Shown piece by piece: positions 36,408 through 45,570 of a DNA stretch of 64,000 nucleotides; the first letter of the stretch is position 1, and each line of letters starts with the position of its first letter. The DNA comes from Arcobacter sp. LC1 (GTDB taxonomy: Bacteria; Campylobacterota; Campylobacteria; Campylobacterales; Arcobacteraceae), in the NCBI GenBank assembly GCA_021378565.1, contig JAACJU010000007.1:41589-105588 (forward strand), read 5' to 3'. Under the pieces are notes generated by a model. That model searched no databases and was not told the origin of the DNA. It was given only the letters and a program-made list of their open reading frames with translations. The translations under genes and the position numbers were made by a program.

Positions 36408-37178
36408 ATGATACCAAGAGAGCTAAGAGCTAAAATCGCAAAAAATGAATTTTTAAAATCAACTGCGGGGCAATGCCCTTCTTATGTACAAGCAAATATG
36501 TTAGTATTGCCTAGTAAATATGCAAAATCTTTTGAAGAGCTTGCAAAGCAAAATGCTAAGGCTCTGCCTGTTTTGGAGATTGTCAAAAATTCACACTTAA
36601 CAAGCTTTTTAGCTAAAGATGCTGATTTATTAGATGAAATAGCTTTTTATGATATTTTAGAAAATGGCAAAAAGATTAAAACTGTAAAAGATATAAAAAA
36701 ATACTATACGAAAGATTTGGTATTTTTTATGCTTGGATGTAGTTTTAGTTTTGAAAGTGCTTTAATAGAAAATAATATTAAGTTAAGGCACGTTGAGCAG
36801 GGTAAAAATGTAGCAATGTATAAAACAAATATAAAGCTAAATTCTGTTGATATGTTTAGGGGTGAAATGGTAGTTTCGATGCGTCCTATTAAAAAAGAGC
36901 TTGTAGCCAAAGCTTGCGTAGTGACAAGTCATTTTCCACAAATGCACGGAAGCCCTATACAAGTAGGTTATCCTGAGATGATAGGCATAAAAGATTTATA
37001 TAATCCTGATTATGGAGATAAGACTGAGATAAAAGCTGATGAAATCCCTGTTTTTTGGCCTTGTGGGGTAACTCCACAAAATGTCTTAGAAGAGATTAAA
37101 TTGCCCTTTGCAATTACTCATAGTCCTGGATTTATGTTTGTAAGTGATAAAAAAGATAGTGATTTTTATAAAAATTAG
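36408..37178 (+). CDS. D-glutamate cyclase family protein (YcsI / DUF1445)
   Basis: The 256-residue protein has the complete family signature: STAGQCPSYVQANMLVLP at the start, KALPVLEIV, GCSFSFESALIE, RHVEQGKNVAMYKTNI, VVSMRPI, PIQVGYPEMIGIKDL, VFWPCGVTPQNV and FAITHSPGFMF at the end. The mammalian member converts D-glutamate to 5-oxo-D-proline, and bacterial ones are annotated as putative hydro-lyases. In B. subtilis, ycsI is in the same operon as ycsF (pxpA) and kipI/kipA (pxpB/pxpC). Here it is 3.8 kb beyond that operon's first gene on the opposite strand. AAGGA precedes the ATG, after a ~230-base leader region. Confidence 0.88.
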   Translation: MIPRELRAKIAKNEFLKSTAGQCPSYVQANMLVLPSKYAKSFEELAKQNAKALPVLEIVKNSHLTSFLAKDADLLDEIAFYDILENGKKIKTVKDIKKYYTKDLVFFMLGCSFSFESALIENNIKLRHVEQGKNVAMYKTNIKLNSVDMFRGEMVVSMRPIKKELVAKACVVTSHFPQMHGSPIQVGYPEMIGIKDLYNPDYGDKTEIKADEIPVFWPCGVTPQNVLEEIKLPFAITHSPGFMFVSDKKDSDFYKN

Positions 37179-37276
37179 AGTTTAAATTTAAGAAGAAGCC
37201 TAGATTTTACAATAAAATATCTAGCATTAAAATACTTTAGCACTAGAAAAATCTAGCGCTATTTTGTATGTTTTGC

Positions 37277-37588
37277 CTAGGTAAATGGATTAGCGTAAAG
37301 AATAATCATAGCAACAACAAGTGCATAAATAACTTGTGCTTCTATCATAGCCAAAGCAATAAACATAGTAGTCATCAATTTACCACCAAGTCCAGGGTTT
37401 CTAGCAGTCCCAGCAATAGTTGCAGCTGCAGTGTTACCCATACCAATAGCCCCACCAAGAGCAGCTAGTCCTAGACCAACACCAGCTCCAAGAACTGAGT
37501 AAGCTTTAAGCGTTTCGTTTGCAACATTCCCGTCAGCTGCAAATGCAACACCTGCACAAGCAAGTAATAAAAATAAAATTTTTTTCAT
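37277..37588 (-). CDS. atpE: ATP synthase subunit c
   Basis: The 103-residue hydrophobic protein forms the rotor ring in the membrane. Two helices carry GVGLGLAALGGAIGMGNTAAATIAGTARNPG and MTTMFIALAMIEAQVIYALVVAMIILY, with the proton-carrying glutamate E83. The polar loop ARNPG is canonical. An extra N-terminal stretch MKKILFLLLACAGVAFA looks like a cleavable signal peptide, a known feature of Campylobacterota AtpE. AGGAG lies upstream. It is separate from the other ATP synthase genes, as in C. jejuni. Confidence 0.96.
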   Translation of the reverse strand: MKKILFLLLACAGVAFAADGNVANETLKAYSVLGAGVGLGLAALGGAIGMGNTAAATIAGTARNPGLGGKLMTTMFIALAMIEAQVIYALVVAMIILYANPFT

Positions 37589-37656
37589 AAAATTCTCCTA
37601 TAATTTTTGTAAAATCCGTTCGGCTTGCGTATCCCTACTTATCATTTCACTTCTAT

Positions 37657-37662
37657 ATTATA
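37657..37662 (-). promoter_or_regulatory. -10 box of atpE
   Basis: TATAAT on the minus strand, 69 bases before the atpE start, followed by a short leader. Confidence 0.6.
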
Positions 37663-37730
37663 ATACTATTAGGATTAAAAAACTTTAAAATATCCTGAAA
37701 TTTAAAAAATACTCAGCAAATAAATAAAGA

Positions 37731-37746
37731 TGTAATGATAATTACT
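37731..37746. promoter_or_regulatory. CmeR-like operator candidate between atpE and the TolC-family gene
   Basis: TGTAATGATAATTACT fits the TGTAAT-N4-ATTACA inverted repeat bound by the TetR repressor CmeR in C. jejuni, with one base off in the arms. It lies about 120 bases before the TolC-family start. Confidence 0.4.
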
Positions 37747-37850
37747 GTAGAATTTATTTTTTATTAAGCAAGTTTTACACCTTGGGCTTAAAAATATGCT
37801 AAAATAGGCTTTTGAAAATTTATAGTAAAACTAGATTGGAGACAAATATA

Positions 37851-39086
37851 ATGAAAATAATTTTATTGTTGGCGGTATTTTGTTTTGAGTTATTTGCACT
37901 TGATATAAATCAAGCTGTACAATTAGCACTTAAGAATAATCATCAATTAAAGAAAGAAAAATATGTTTACGAAGAAAGTGAAGCAAACAAAAATGTCACT
38001 AGAGCTAGTTTCTTGCCACTTATTAACCTAGGATACACTTATAATAATAGGGATAAAGTTGCTCCAACACAGACTAAAGAAGATTCAACTTTTGCAGCTA
38101 CAATCTCTTATAACCTTTTTAATGGTTTTAGCGATGTTAATTTTTATAAAAGCTCATCATTGGGTGTTGCTTATAATAAGTTAACTTATGACGCTACTAA
38201 ATATGATATAGTTTTAGATACTCAAACTGATTATGTAAACTTTTTGGTAGCAAAATCTGAATTAGCTACTAAAAAAGATGCTTTGGTATTATTTCAAAAA
38301 CAATACCTTGATGCGAAAAATCAATTTGAACAAGGTATCATCGCAAAAAATGATAAATTGCAAGTTGAGGTTGAAATGCTTCAAGCACAACAAGATGTGC
38401 AAGATGCAAGAAGTGCTTTAAAAGTTGCAAGATTAACTTTGGGAAATGCAATCTCTACAAATCTTGATGGGCTTAAGGTTTCTGGTAAATTAGTTTTTGA
38501 TGAAAGCAAAGTTTATAATAATTTTGATTATAAATCACGAGATGAAATCAAAGCTTTAAGTATGCTAATGTCAAGCTATAAATCTTACAGAAGAGCAGTT
38601 CAGGGTGATTTTTTACCAAAAGTTGATATTTCAAATACGACAGCAAAATCTGGGACAAATAAGAGCTTAGGAAATGTTCCAGTAGGTTATCCTTCTACAC
38701 AAAATACCACTACTTTACAAATTTCATGGAATCTTTTTAACGGTGGTAGAGATATGTCAAATGCCCTAGCTTATGAGAAAAAAGCACAGCAAACAAGTGA
38801 ACAACTTGAAGACACAAAACAAAATATAATTTTGCAATACAAAAGTGCAAAATACAAACTAAAAGTTGCAAAATTAAATTTAGCAACAGCAACGCTAGCA
38901 CTTCGTCAAGCAAAAATCAATTATAGTATTATGAATAATAAATTTAAAGAAGGGCTGATTAAATCTACTGATTTAATAGATGCAAACTACTTACTAACTA
39001 AAGCAAAAGATAGCTATAACAAAGCTTATTACGATAAATATTTGACTTTAGTTACACTTGATAGAATAACTCAACAAGGTTTATAA
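37851..39086 (+). CDS. TolC-family outer-membrane efflux protein
   Basis: The 411-residue precursor starts at the ATG at 37851, which has GGAG nine bases upstream and directly opens a signal peptide (MKIILLLAVFCFELFA); the longer frame from 37812 begins in non-coding sequence. It has the two internal repeats of outer-membrane factors: INQAVQLALKNNHQLK and later QAKINYSIMNNKFKEGLIKSTDLIDANYLL. Repeat-related segments YNLFNGF and WNLFNGG are the beta-strand turns. Such proteins form trimeric channels for drug efflux or type I secretion. No adaptor or pump gene is nearby, so the partner is elsewhere. Confidence 0.88.
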   Translation: MKIILLLAVFCFELFALDINQAVQLALKNNHQLKKEKYVYEESEANKNVTRASFLPLINLGYTYNNRDKVAPTQTKEDSTFAATISYNLFNGFSDVNFYKSSSLGVAYNKLTYDATKYDIVLDTQTDYVNFLVAKSELATKKDALVLFQKQYLDAKNQFEQGIIAKNDKLQVEVEMLQAQQDVQDARSALKVARLTLGNAISTNLDGLKVSGKLVFDESKVYNNFDYKSRDEIKALSMLMSSYKSYRRAVQGDFLPKVDISNTTAKSGTNKSLGNVPVGYPSTQNTTTLQISWNLFNGGRDMSNALAYEKKAQQTSEQLEDTKQNIILQYKSAKYKLKVAKLNLATATLALRQAKINYSIMNNKFKEGLIKSTDLIDANYLLTKAKDSYNKAYYDKYLTLVTLDRITQQGL

Positions 39087-39213
39087 AAGCTAAGTAAAAT
39101 AATCTATAAACTTTAAAAGGAAATAAATTTAAATTAAATTTTAAGTTTATTTTCAACTTCTACTTATTTTCTCCCTTTTTTAAGACATATTTTTATTTGC
39201 TTATTGTAAAATA

Positions 39214-40451
<1,238 letters not shown>

Positions 40452-40478
40452 AAAAAACAAAGAGCAAAAAGGAAAAAA

Positions 40479-41459
40479 ATGGCAAAGAACAACTTAATAT
40501 CAGGCTCAATTTGGGATGAATATTCAAAAGAAGTTATAAGAAGAATGGATAATCCCACAAATCAAGGTGAGATTAGCGAAGAGCAAGCAAAAAAACTTGG
40601 TGGTGAGCTTATCGTGGCTGATTTTGGAGCTGAGTCTTGCGGTGACGCTGTTAGACTTTATTGGGTGGTTGATAGAAAAAATGATAAAATCTTGGCATCT
40701 AAATTTAAATCTTTTGGTTGTGGGACTGCTATTGCTTCAAGTGATGTGATGGCTGAATTGTGCCTTGGCAAAAGTATTGATGAGGCTATCAAAATTACAA
40801 ATATTGATGTAGAAAAAGCACTTCGTGATGAGCCAAATACTCCTGCTGTTCCACCGCAAAAAATGCATTGTAGTGTGATGGCTTATGATGTTATAAAAAA
40901 AGCGGCGGCAACTTATAAAGGTGTTGATATGGATAGCTTTGAAGTTGAGCATATAGTTTGTGAGTGTGCAAGAGTTAGCCTAGAAAGCATAAAAGAAGTA
41001 ATAAAATTAAACGATTTAACAAGTGTAAAACAAATAACAGAATATACAAAAGCTGGGGCATTTTGTAAGTCTTGCGTGAAGCCAGGAGGGCATGAGAAAA
41101 AAGATATTTATTTAGTCGATATTTTAGCTGATGTTAGAAAAGAAATGGAGCAAGAAAAGCTAAAAATCGCAGCAGATAAAAGTGAAAATGGTGAAACTTC
41201 TTTTTCTTCTATGACAATAGTGCAAAGAATAAAAGCGCTTGAAGCTGTGATTGATGAAAAAATCAGACCTATGCTTGTCATGGATGGCGGGGATATGGAG
41301 ATTATTGATATAAAAGAAAGTGGTTCAAACTTTGATGTTTATATTCGTTATCTTGGGGCTTGTTCAGGGTGTTCAGCTGGAAGTATGGGTACTTTGTATG
41401 CTATGGAAGGCGTATTAAAAGAAGATGTTGATGAAAATATAAGAATATTTCCTATTTAG
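40479..41459 (+). CDS. nifU: Fe-S cluster scaffold protein NifU
   Basis: The 326-residue protein has three parts. The N-terminal IscU-like domain has scaffold cysteines in AESCGDAV (C54), FGCGTAIAS and MHCSVMA. The middle [2Fe-2S] domain has VCECARV and AFCKSCVKPGGH. The C-terminal Nfu domain ends with MDGGDMEII and YLGACSGCSAGSMGTL, whose CxxC holds a 4Fe-4S cluster. This complete three-domain form is the one used by Campylobacterota. AAGGA precedes the start. A strong hairpin follows at 41630. Confidence 0.96.
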   Translation: MAKNNLISGSIWDEYSKEVIRRMDNPTNQGEISEEQAKKLGGELIVADFGAESCGDAVRLYWVVDRKNDKILASKFKSFGCGTAIASSDVMAELCLGKSIDEAIKITNIDVEKALRDEPNTPAVPPQKMHCSVMAYDVIKKAAATYKGVDMDSFEVEHIVCECARVSLESIKEVIKLNDLTSVKQITEYTKAGAFCKSCVKPGGHEKKDIYLVDILADVRKEMEQEKLKIAADKSENGETSFSSMTIVQRIKALEAVIDEKIRPMLVMDGGDMEIIDIKESGSNFDVYIRYLGACSGCSAGSMGTLYAMEGVLKEDVDENIRIFPI

Positions 41460-41789
41460 TTATTTTCTAAAAAGTCATTTAAGTATTTTTCTTTGGAATT
41501 TATTTTTAAAAATAGATAAAATTGCTTAAATGATAAAAACTGCACTCTTGCAAAATAATTATCTCACTAATTTTACAAGTTTTATGTAAAAAATAAGTAT
41601 GTTTTAAATAGTTTATTAAGGCTTAAAAATATTTTATAGTTTACATTTGCGAACTAAACTATAAAATACTCAAAAATAATAATCTTTATTAAAGCGCGTA
41701 TTAAAAAAGATTTCATCAATAAATTTGAAGATTTTAATATTATATATTTTATAAAAAAATAGAAAGATACAATTTAAGATTTTTTTGAT
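41460..41789. other. Intergenic stretch after nifU
   Basis: These 330 AT-rich bases show no credible coding frame. The only structure I see is the 13-base-pair inverted repeat at 41630-41668. Confidence 0.6.
41630..41668. terminator. 13-bp perfect inverted repeat after nifU
   Basis: TATTTTATAGTTT (41630-41642) and AAACTATAAAATA (41656-41668) are perfect complements around a 13-base loop. It lies between nifU and the convergent tRNA genes and may stop transcription from both sides, although it is 170 bases past nifU. Confidence 0.45.
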
Positions 41790-41866
<77 letters not shown>

Positions 41867-41873
41867 TTAAATA

Positions 41874-41948
41874 TGGATGGGGTAGCAGGATTCGAACCTG
41901 CGGATAACGATACCAAAAACCGTGGCCTTACCACTTGGCGATACCCCA
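41874..41948 (-). tRNA. tRNA-Gln (anticodon TTG)
   Basis: A 75-base cloverleaf on the minus strand: acceptor TGGGGTA, D-arm with TCGCCAAGTGG, anticodon loop TTTTGGT containing TTG, T-arm GCAGG-TTCGAAT-CCTGC, and encoded CCA. It is first in the two-tRNA unit. Confidence 0.95.
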
Positions 41949-41966
41949 TTCTTTAAATAGGGTGCA

Positions 41967-41995
41967 ATTATAGTAAAAAAGTCTAGTTTTGTCAA
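41967..41995 (-). promoter_or_regulatory. Consensus sigma-70 promoter of tRNA-Gln/tRNA-fMet
   Basis: On the minus strand TTGACA (41995-41990) and TATAAT (41972-41967) are separated by exactly 17 bases, a perfect match to the bacterial consensus, unusual in a genome where -35 boxes are mostly absent. Confidence 0.85.
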
Positions 41996-42056
41996 GAGTT
42001 TTTTTACTTGTTTATGAAAAATTTAGAACTTCTAAAAATTAAATTAAATTATTTTG

Positions 42057-42368
42057 CTATTTAATAAATGAGCAACAATAATCAACTAAAGAACTAACTT
42101 TTAAGGTAAATTTAGAATTAGGTGGAATCTCAAAACTTTGTGGCGCTGTAAAAGTTTTCCACTTTTCAGCTGGAAGTAAAACTTCTAGTTCTCCACATCT
42201 AATCTTCATAACTTCTCTATGAATACTGTTTAATTCATATTTTCCTGGCAACATAATCCCCAAGGTTTTTCTTGTACCATCTTCAAAAATTAAGCTTCTA
42301 CTTGTTATATGTCCATCATAAAGTATGCTTGCCTTTTTGTCTATAGAAATGTTCTTAAATTCATCCAT
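42057..42368 (-). CDS. ppnP: Pyrimidine/purine nucleoside phosphorylase (YaiE/DUF1255)
   Basis: The 103-residue cupin-fold protein has the family pattern ASILYDGHITSRSLIFEDGTRKTLGIMLPG, then MKIRCGELEVLLP, and PPNSKFTLKV at the end. The E. coli protein cleaves several nucleosides with phosphate. It stands alone, divergent from recO, with AAGGAAAA before the ATG. Full family length. Confidence 0.88.
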   Translation of the reverse strand: MDEFKNISIDKKASILYDGHITSRSLIFEDGTRKTLGIMLPGKYELNSIHREVMKIRCGELEVLLPAEKWKTFTAPQSFEIPPNSKFTLKVSSLVDYCCSFIK

Positions 42369-42470
42369 CTAATTTTTCCTTAAACTTTATTTTCTATAAT
42401 ATTATAATATAATATATGAACTTAAATTGCAATATTTCAAAAGGCAAAAAACACTACAAAGAAAGAATTT

Positions 42471-43091
42471 ATGCAAGGTTATATAATAGATATTAAAAAA
42501 GTTAGAGATGATGATTTGCTAGTTTCGATTATCACTCAAAATAGGCTTTACACTACTTACAGATTTTATGGTGCTAGGCATTCACTTATAAACATAGGAT
42601 TTAAAATAGATTTTGAACTTGAGCTTAGCCTAAAATCATCACTTCCTAGACTAAAAGAAGTCTTAGGACTTGGGTTTGAGTGGATTTTAGATACAAAAAA
42701 GCTATATCTTTGGCAAAGATTTTTAAAACTTTTTTATCCTCATTTAAAAGATATAGAAAAAATTGATGATTTTTATATGCTTGAGCTTGATATGCTAGCG
42801 CATAAAATGATAAAGCAAGATACAAAAAGAGCAATCATAGAAACTTATTTAAATTTACTTTTTTTTGAAGGGCGTTTAAATTCTTCTGCCCTTACTTGCT
42901 TTTTATGCGAAAAATCAATCGAAAATAATTTTAGTTTAGTTAGGAGTTTTTTGCCAACACATTCTTACTGCTCTTATTCAAGAGATTTTGAAGGCTCTAA
43001 AATAAAAGATTTGTTTAATGCTAGAAAAGTAATTTCTTTTGATGATGAAGAGTGTGGATATTTATGGGATATTTTAATGCAAGGGTTTTAA
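42471..43091 (+). CDS. recO: Recombination protein RecO, short Campylobacterota form
   Basis: The 206-residue protein starts MQGYIIDIKKVRDDDLLVSIITQNRLYTTYRFYGARHS, the OB-fold domain of RecO, and has a helical part with CFLCEKS, one half of a zinc motif. RecO loads RecA with RecR at gaps. It is shorter than the E. coli protein, as expected in this phylum. It shares a bidirectional terminator with potD. Confidence 0.85.
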   Translation: MQGYIIDIKKVRDDDLLVSIITQNRLYTTYRFYGARHSLINIGFKIDFELELSLKSSLPRLKEVLGLGFEWILDTKKLYLWQRFLKLFYPHLKDIEKIDDFYMLELDMLAHKMIKQDTKRAIIETYLNLLFFEGRLNSSALTCFLCEKSIENNFSLVRSFLPTHSYCSYSRDFEGSKIKDLFNARKVISFDDEECGYLWDILMQGF

Positions 43092-43159
43092 TATTTTGTT
43101 TAAGAATCTTTTTAAGAATGATTAAAGTTTTAAATAATACAAAAATTAAAAGAAAATCT

Positions 43160-43189
43160 AGAAAAGAAAGGGCAAGTCCCTTCTTTTCT
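43160..43189. terminator. Bidirectional terminator between recO and potD
   Basis: AGAAAAGAAAGGG, loop caagt, CCCTTCTTTTCT pairs with a single bulged A. T-rich sequence follows on both strands, so it serves recO and potD. Confidence 0.85.
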
Positions 43190-43211
43190 TTATTTATTCT
43201 TCATAAATTAT

Positions 43212-44336
43212 CTAAGCTTCTAAAAATTTATCTTTAAATTCGTTTCTAATAGCAGCAGACCAAGTAGGATCTTCAGGATACCACCATAGATTTTTTATAG
43301 CGTCACCAGAATAAACTGATTCAAACAAAGTTTTTGTTTCAGGGTTTAAGTACCTAGTTGCATTTTTAGCACAAGAATTATATCCTGTCGTATTTGAATG
43401 CAAAGCTCCTGCTTTTCCTCCACCATAATACCAATTTATCCAAGCGTAAGCTGATGATAAATTTTTTGCCCCTGTTGGGATAGCCATACCATCCATCCAA
43501 GCGATAGCACCTTCTTTTGGAGCCATATATTTGATTTTGCCCTTAGTTTCTTTCATCATTCTAAAAGCTGGACCATCCCAAGTTTGCCCCATAACACAAG
43601 AGTTTTGCATAAAAGCATTAATAGTTTCTTGGGCATTTGACCAAAATTGTCTAACATTTTTTTTATGTTCAATTAAAAAGTCTGTAATTTGTGAGTATAT
43701 TTTTCTCATTTGCTCTTTACTTTTATAAGTATCAAGCATTTTGTTTGAAGGAACTTTGCCAATTCTATCAAGATATAAGCCTGCCCCTGTTATTGCGCTA
43801 TGTGCTCTTACTACGATTTGTGCTTCAAGGCCTTTGCCCCATAAATCTCCATAAGATACTTCATTTGTTTTAAATCCTGGCTTTTTTTGTGTATTTACAG
43901 TTATTGCCTCAGTTCCCCAATTAAAAGGAACAATATATCTTTTATTTCTTGAAACTCCACCAGAAGTTTTTGATGATTCCCACATAGAAGCTTCACAGCC
44001 TTTGGTATTTATTCTTGATGTATCTAAAGCTTGTAAAAGACCATATTTATGCCATTGCCCACCATAAGTCACTGAAGGCATTATAAGATCAAAGCCCTTG
44101 CCATTGGAAGCTCTTAGTTTATTTAAGGCTTCATCATTTGAGCCATAAGTGCTTAGATTGACAGTAATTCCAGTTTTTGCTTTAAAATCTTTAATCATTT
44201 CATCACTTACATAATCACTCCAAGAATACAGATTAAGTTCTTTTTCACTCGCAAATGAATTGCTAACTAATATAGGAGCTAGCATTGCTGCGCCACCTAA
44301 ACCTAGACCATCTTTGATAAAATTTCTTCTGTTCAT
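43212..44336 (-). CDS. potD: Spermidine/putrescine-type substrate-binding protein (Tat-exported)
   Basis: The 374-residue protein begins MNRRNFIKDGLGLGGAAMLAPILV, a twin-arginine signal, so it is folded before export. The mature part has ELNLYSWSDYVSDEMIKDFKAKTGI, the standard PotD/PotF opening, and GKGFDLIMPSV. It captures a polyamine or similar compound for the PotABC importer. It is divergent from potA across a 136-base region with a promoter for each side, rather than last in the operon as in E. coli. Confidence 0.88.
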   Translation of the reverse strand: MNRRNFIKDGLGLGGAAMLAPILVSNSFASEKELNLYSWSDYVSDEMIKDFKAKTGITVNLSTYGSNDEALNKLRASNGKGFDLIMPSVTYGGQWHKYGLLQALDTSRINTKGCEASMWESSKTSGGVSRNKRYIVPFNWGTEAITVNTQKKPGFKTNEVSYGDLWGKGLEAQIVVRAHSAITGAGLYLDRIGKVPSNKMLDTYKSKEQMRKIYSQITDFLIEHKKNVRQFWSNAQETINAFMQNSCVMGQTWDGPAFRMMKETKGKIKYMAPKEGAIAWMDGMAIPTGAKNLSSAYAWINWYYGGGKAGALHSNTTGYNSCAKNATRYLNPETKTLFESVYSGDAIKNLWWYPEDPTWSAAIRNEFKDKFLEA

Positions 44337-44372
44337 GATACACTTCCTTAAATATTGATTTTATATTTTATA

Positions 44373-44378
44373 ATTATA
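44373..44378 (-). promoter_or_regulatory. -10 box of potD
   Basis: TATAAT on the minus strand, 37 bases before the potD start; AAGGAAG (44349-44343) is the ribosome binding site. Confidence 0.6.
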
Positions 44379-44446
44379 TTGCTTTTATGTTACAATTTGA
44401 TTACAAAAGATACAAATAATTTAATCAAGGTGTAACTTTTTATAGA

Positions 44447-44452
44447 TATAAT
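44447..44452 (+). promoter_or_regulatory. -10 box of potABC
   Basis: TATAAT ends 20 bases before the potA start at 44473; AAAGGG serves as ribosome binding site. Confidence 0.65.
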
Positions 44453-44472
44453 TTGGAACAAAGGGCAAGAAA

Positions 44473-45570
44473 ATGAGCGTAGAGATAAAAAACTTAACTA
44501 TGAAATTTGGGGCTTTTACGGCTTTAACAAATATCAACTTAGAAATAAAACAAGGAGAGTTTTTTTCCATCTTAGGCCCTTCGGGCTGTGGAAAAACTAC
44601 TTTACTTAAAGTTCTTTCTGGTTTTTTAGAACAATCTGCGGGAAAGGTTATAATTTGTAATAAAGATATGTGTAATATTGAAGCTAACAAAAGACCAACA
44701 TCTTTAATCTTTCAAAATCTTGCTTTATTTCCTCAAATGTCAATAAAAGAAAATGTTGCTTTTGGCTTAAGGGTAAAAAAAGTATCAAATGAGATTATAG
44801 ATAAAAAAGTTAAAGAACTTTTAAAAATGGTTTCTTTAGAAAAATATGAAAATAGTATGGTAAGTGAATTATCAGGAGGGCAATTACAAAGAGTTGCAAT
44901 TATTAGAGCTTTAGCAGTTGAACCAAAAGTTTTATTGCTAGATGAGCCTTTATCTTCGCTTGATTTAAAATTGCGTCAGCACATGAGAAAAGAGCTAAGA
45001 GACCTTCAACATCTAACAGGAATAACATTTATTTATATTACTCATGACCAAGGAGAAGCCTTATCTATGTCAAATAGAGTTGCGGTGATGTCAAATGGAA
45101 AAGTGGAGCAAATTTCTTCACCTGAGGATTTATACAATAATCCAAAAACAAGCTTTGTAGCTTCTTTTGTTGGAGAAAATAATGAATTTGATGGGACAAT
45201 TTTGGAGCAAACAAAAAAAACTATTATTGTTGACACGTTATACGGAAAAGTAATAGTTAAAAATAGAGGCAATTTAATTAAGGGTAAAAAAGTTAAGCTT
45301 TTTATAAGACCAGAGAGATTTTCTGTAGTTAGCATAAAAACAAAAACAAATAAAAAAAGGGATAATAGTTTTATCTTAGATTTAAAAACAAGCACCTTTG
45401 AAGGCTCTATTTTAAATATTTATTTAAAAAGAAAGAAAAATGATTTAATCCAAACAGATATATTGATACATAAAAAAAATAATGAAGATAAATTCACAAT
45501 TTCAAAATCTAAGCTAGAAGTATTTTTTGATGACCATGATGTTATACTACTAGGGGCAAGTGATGAGTAG
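44473..45570 (+). CDS. potA: Polyamine ABC transporter ATPase
   Basis: The 365-residue ATPase has Walker A GPSGCGKTT, signature LSGGQLQR, Walker B LLLDEPLSSLD and the H-loop ITHDQ. The C-terminal ~120 residues form a TOBE domain, typical for PotA. It drives import through PotB and PotC. The stop overlaps the start of potB by eight bases. Confidence 0.93.
   Translation: MSVEIKNLTMKFGAFTALTNINLEIKQGEFFSILGPSGCGKTTLLKVLSGFLEQSAGKVIICNKDMCNIEANKRPTSLIFQNLALFPQMSIKENVAFGLRVKKVSNEIIDKKVKELLKMVSLEKYENSMVSELSGGQLQRVAIIRALAVEPKVLLLDEPLSSLDLKLRQHMRKELRDLQHLTGITFIYITHDQGEALSMSNRVAVMSNGKVEQISSPEDLYNNPKTSFVASFVGENNEFDGTILEQTKKTIIVDTLYGKVIVKNRGNLIKGKKVKLFIRPERFSVVSIKTKTNKKRDNSFILDLKTSTFEGSILNIYLKRKKNDLIQTDILIHKKNNEDKFTISKSKLEVFFDDHDVILLGASDE

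Noticed and set aside
36408..37178. Acetoacetate decarboxylase-like enzyme
   Set aside because: First impression from length and position; the string of motifs (STAGQCPSYVQANM, FWPCGVTPQNV, HSPGFMF) is that of the YcsI/D-glutamate cyclase family.
37268..37468. Plus-strand frame opposite atpE
   Set aside because: Low-complexity Ser/Asn/His reading of the antisense of atpE, whose own protein is unmistakable.
41630..41668. Insertion sequence terminal repeats
   Set aside because: No transposase or second copy nearby and the arms are only 13 bases apart.
43052..43237. Small plus-strand gene after recO
   Set aside because: It overlaps the recO end in another frame and runs through the recO/potD terminator.
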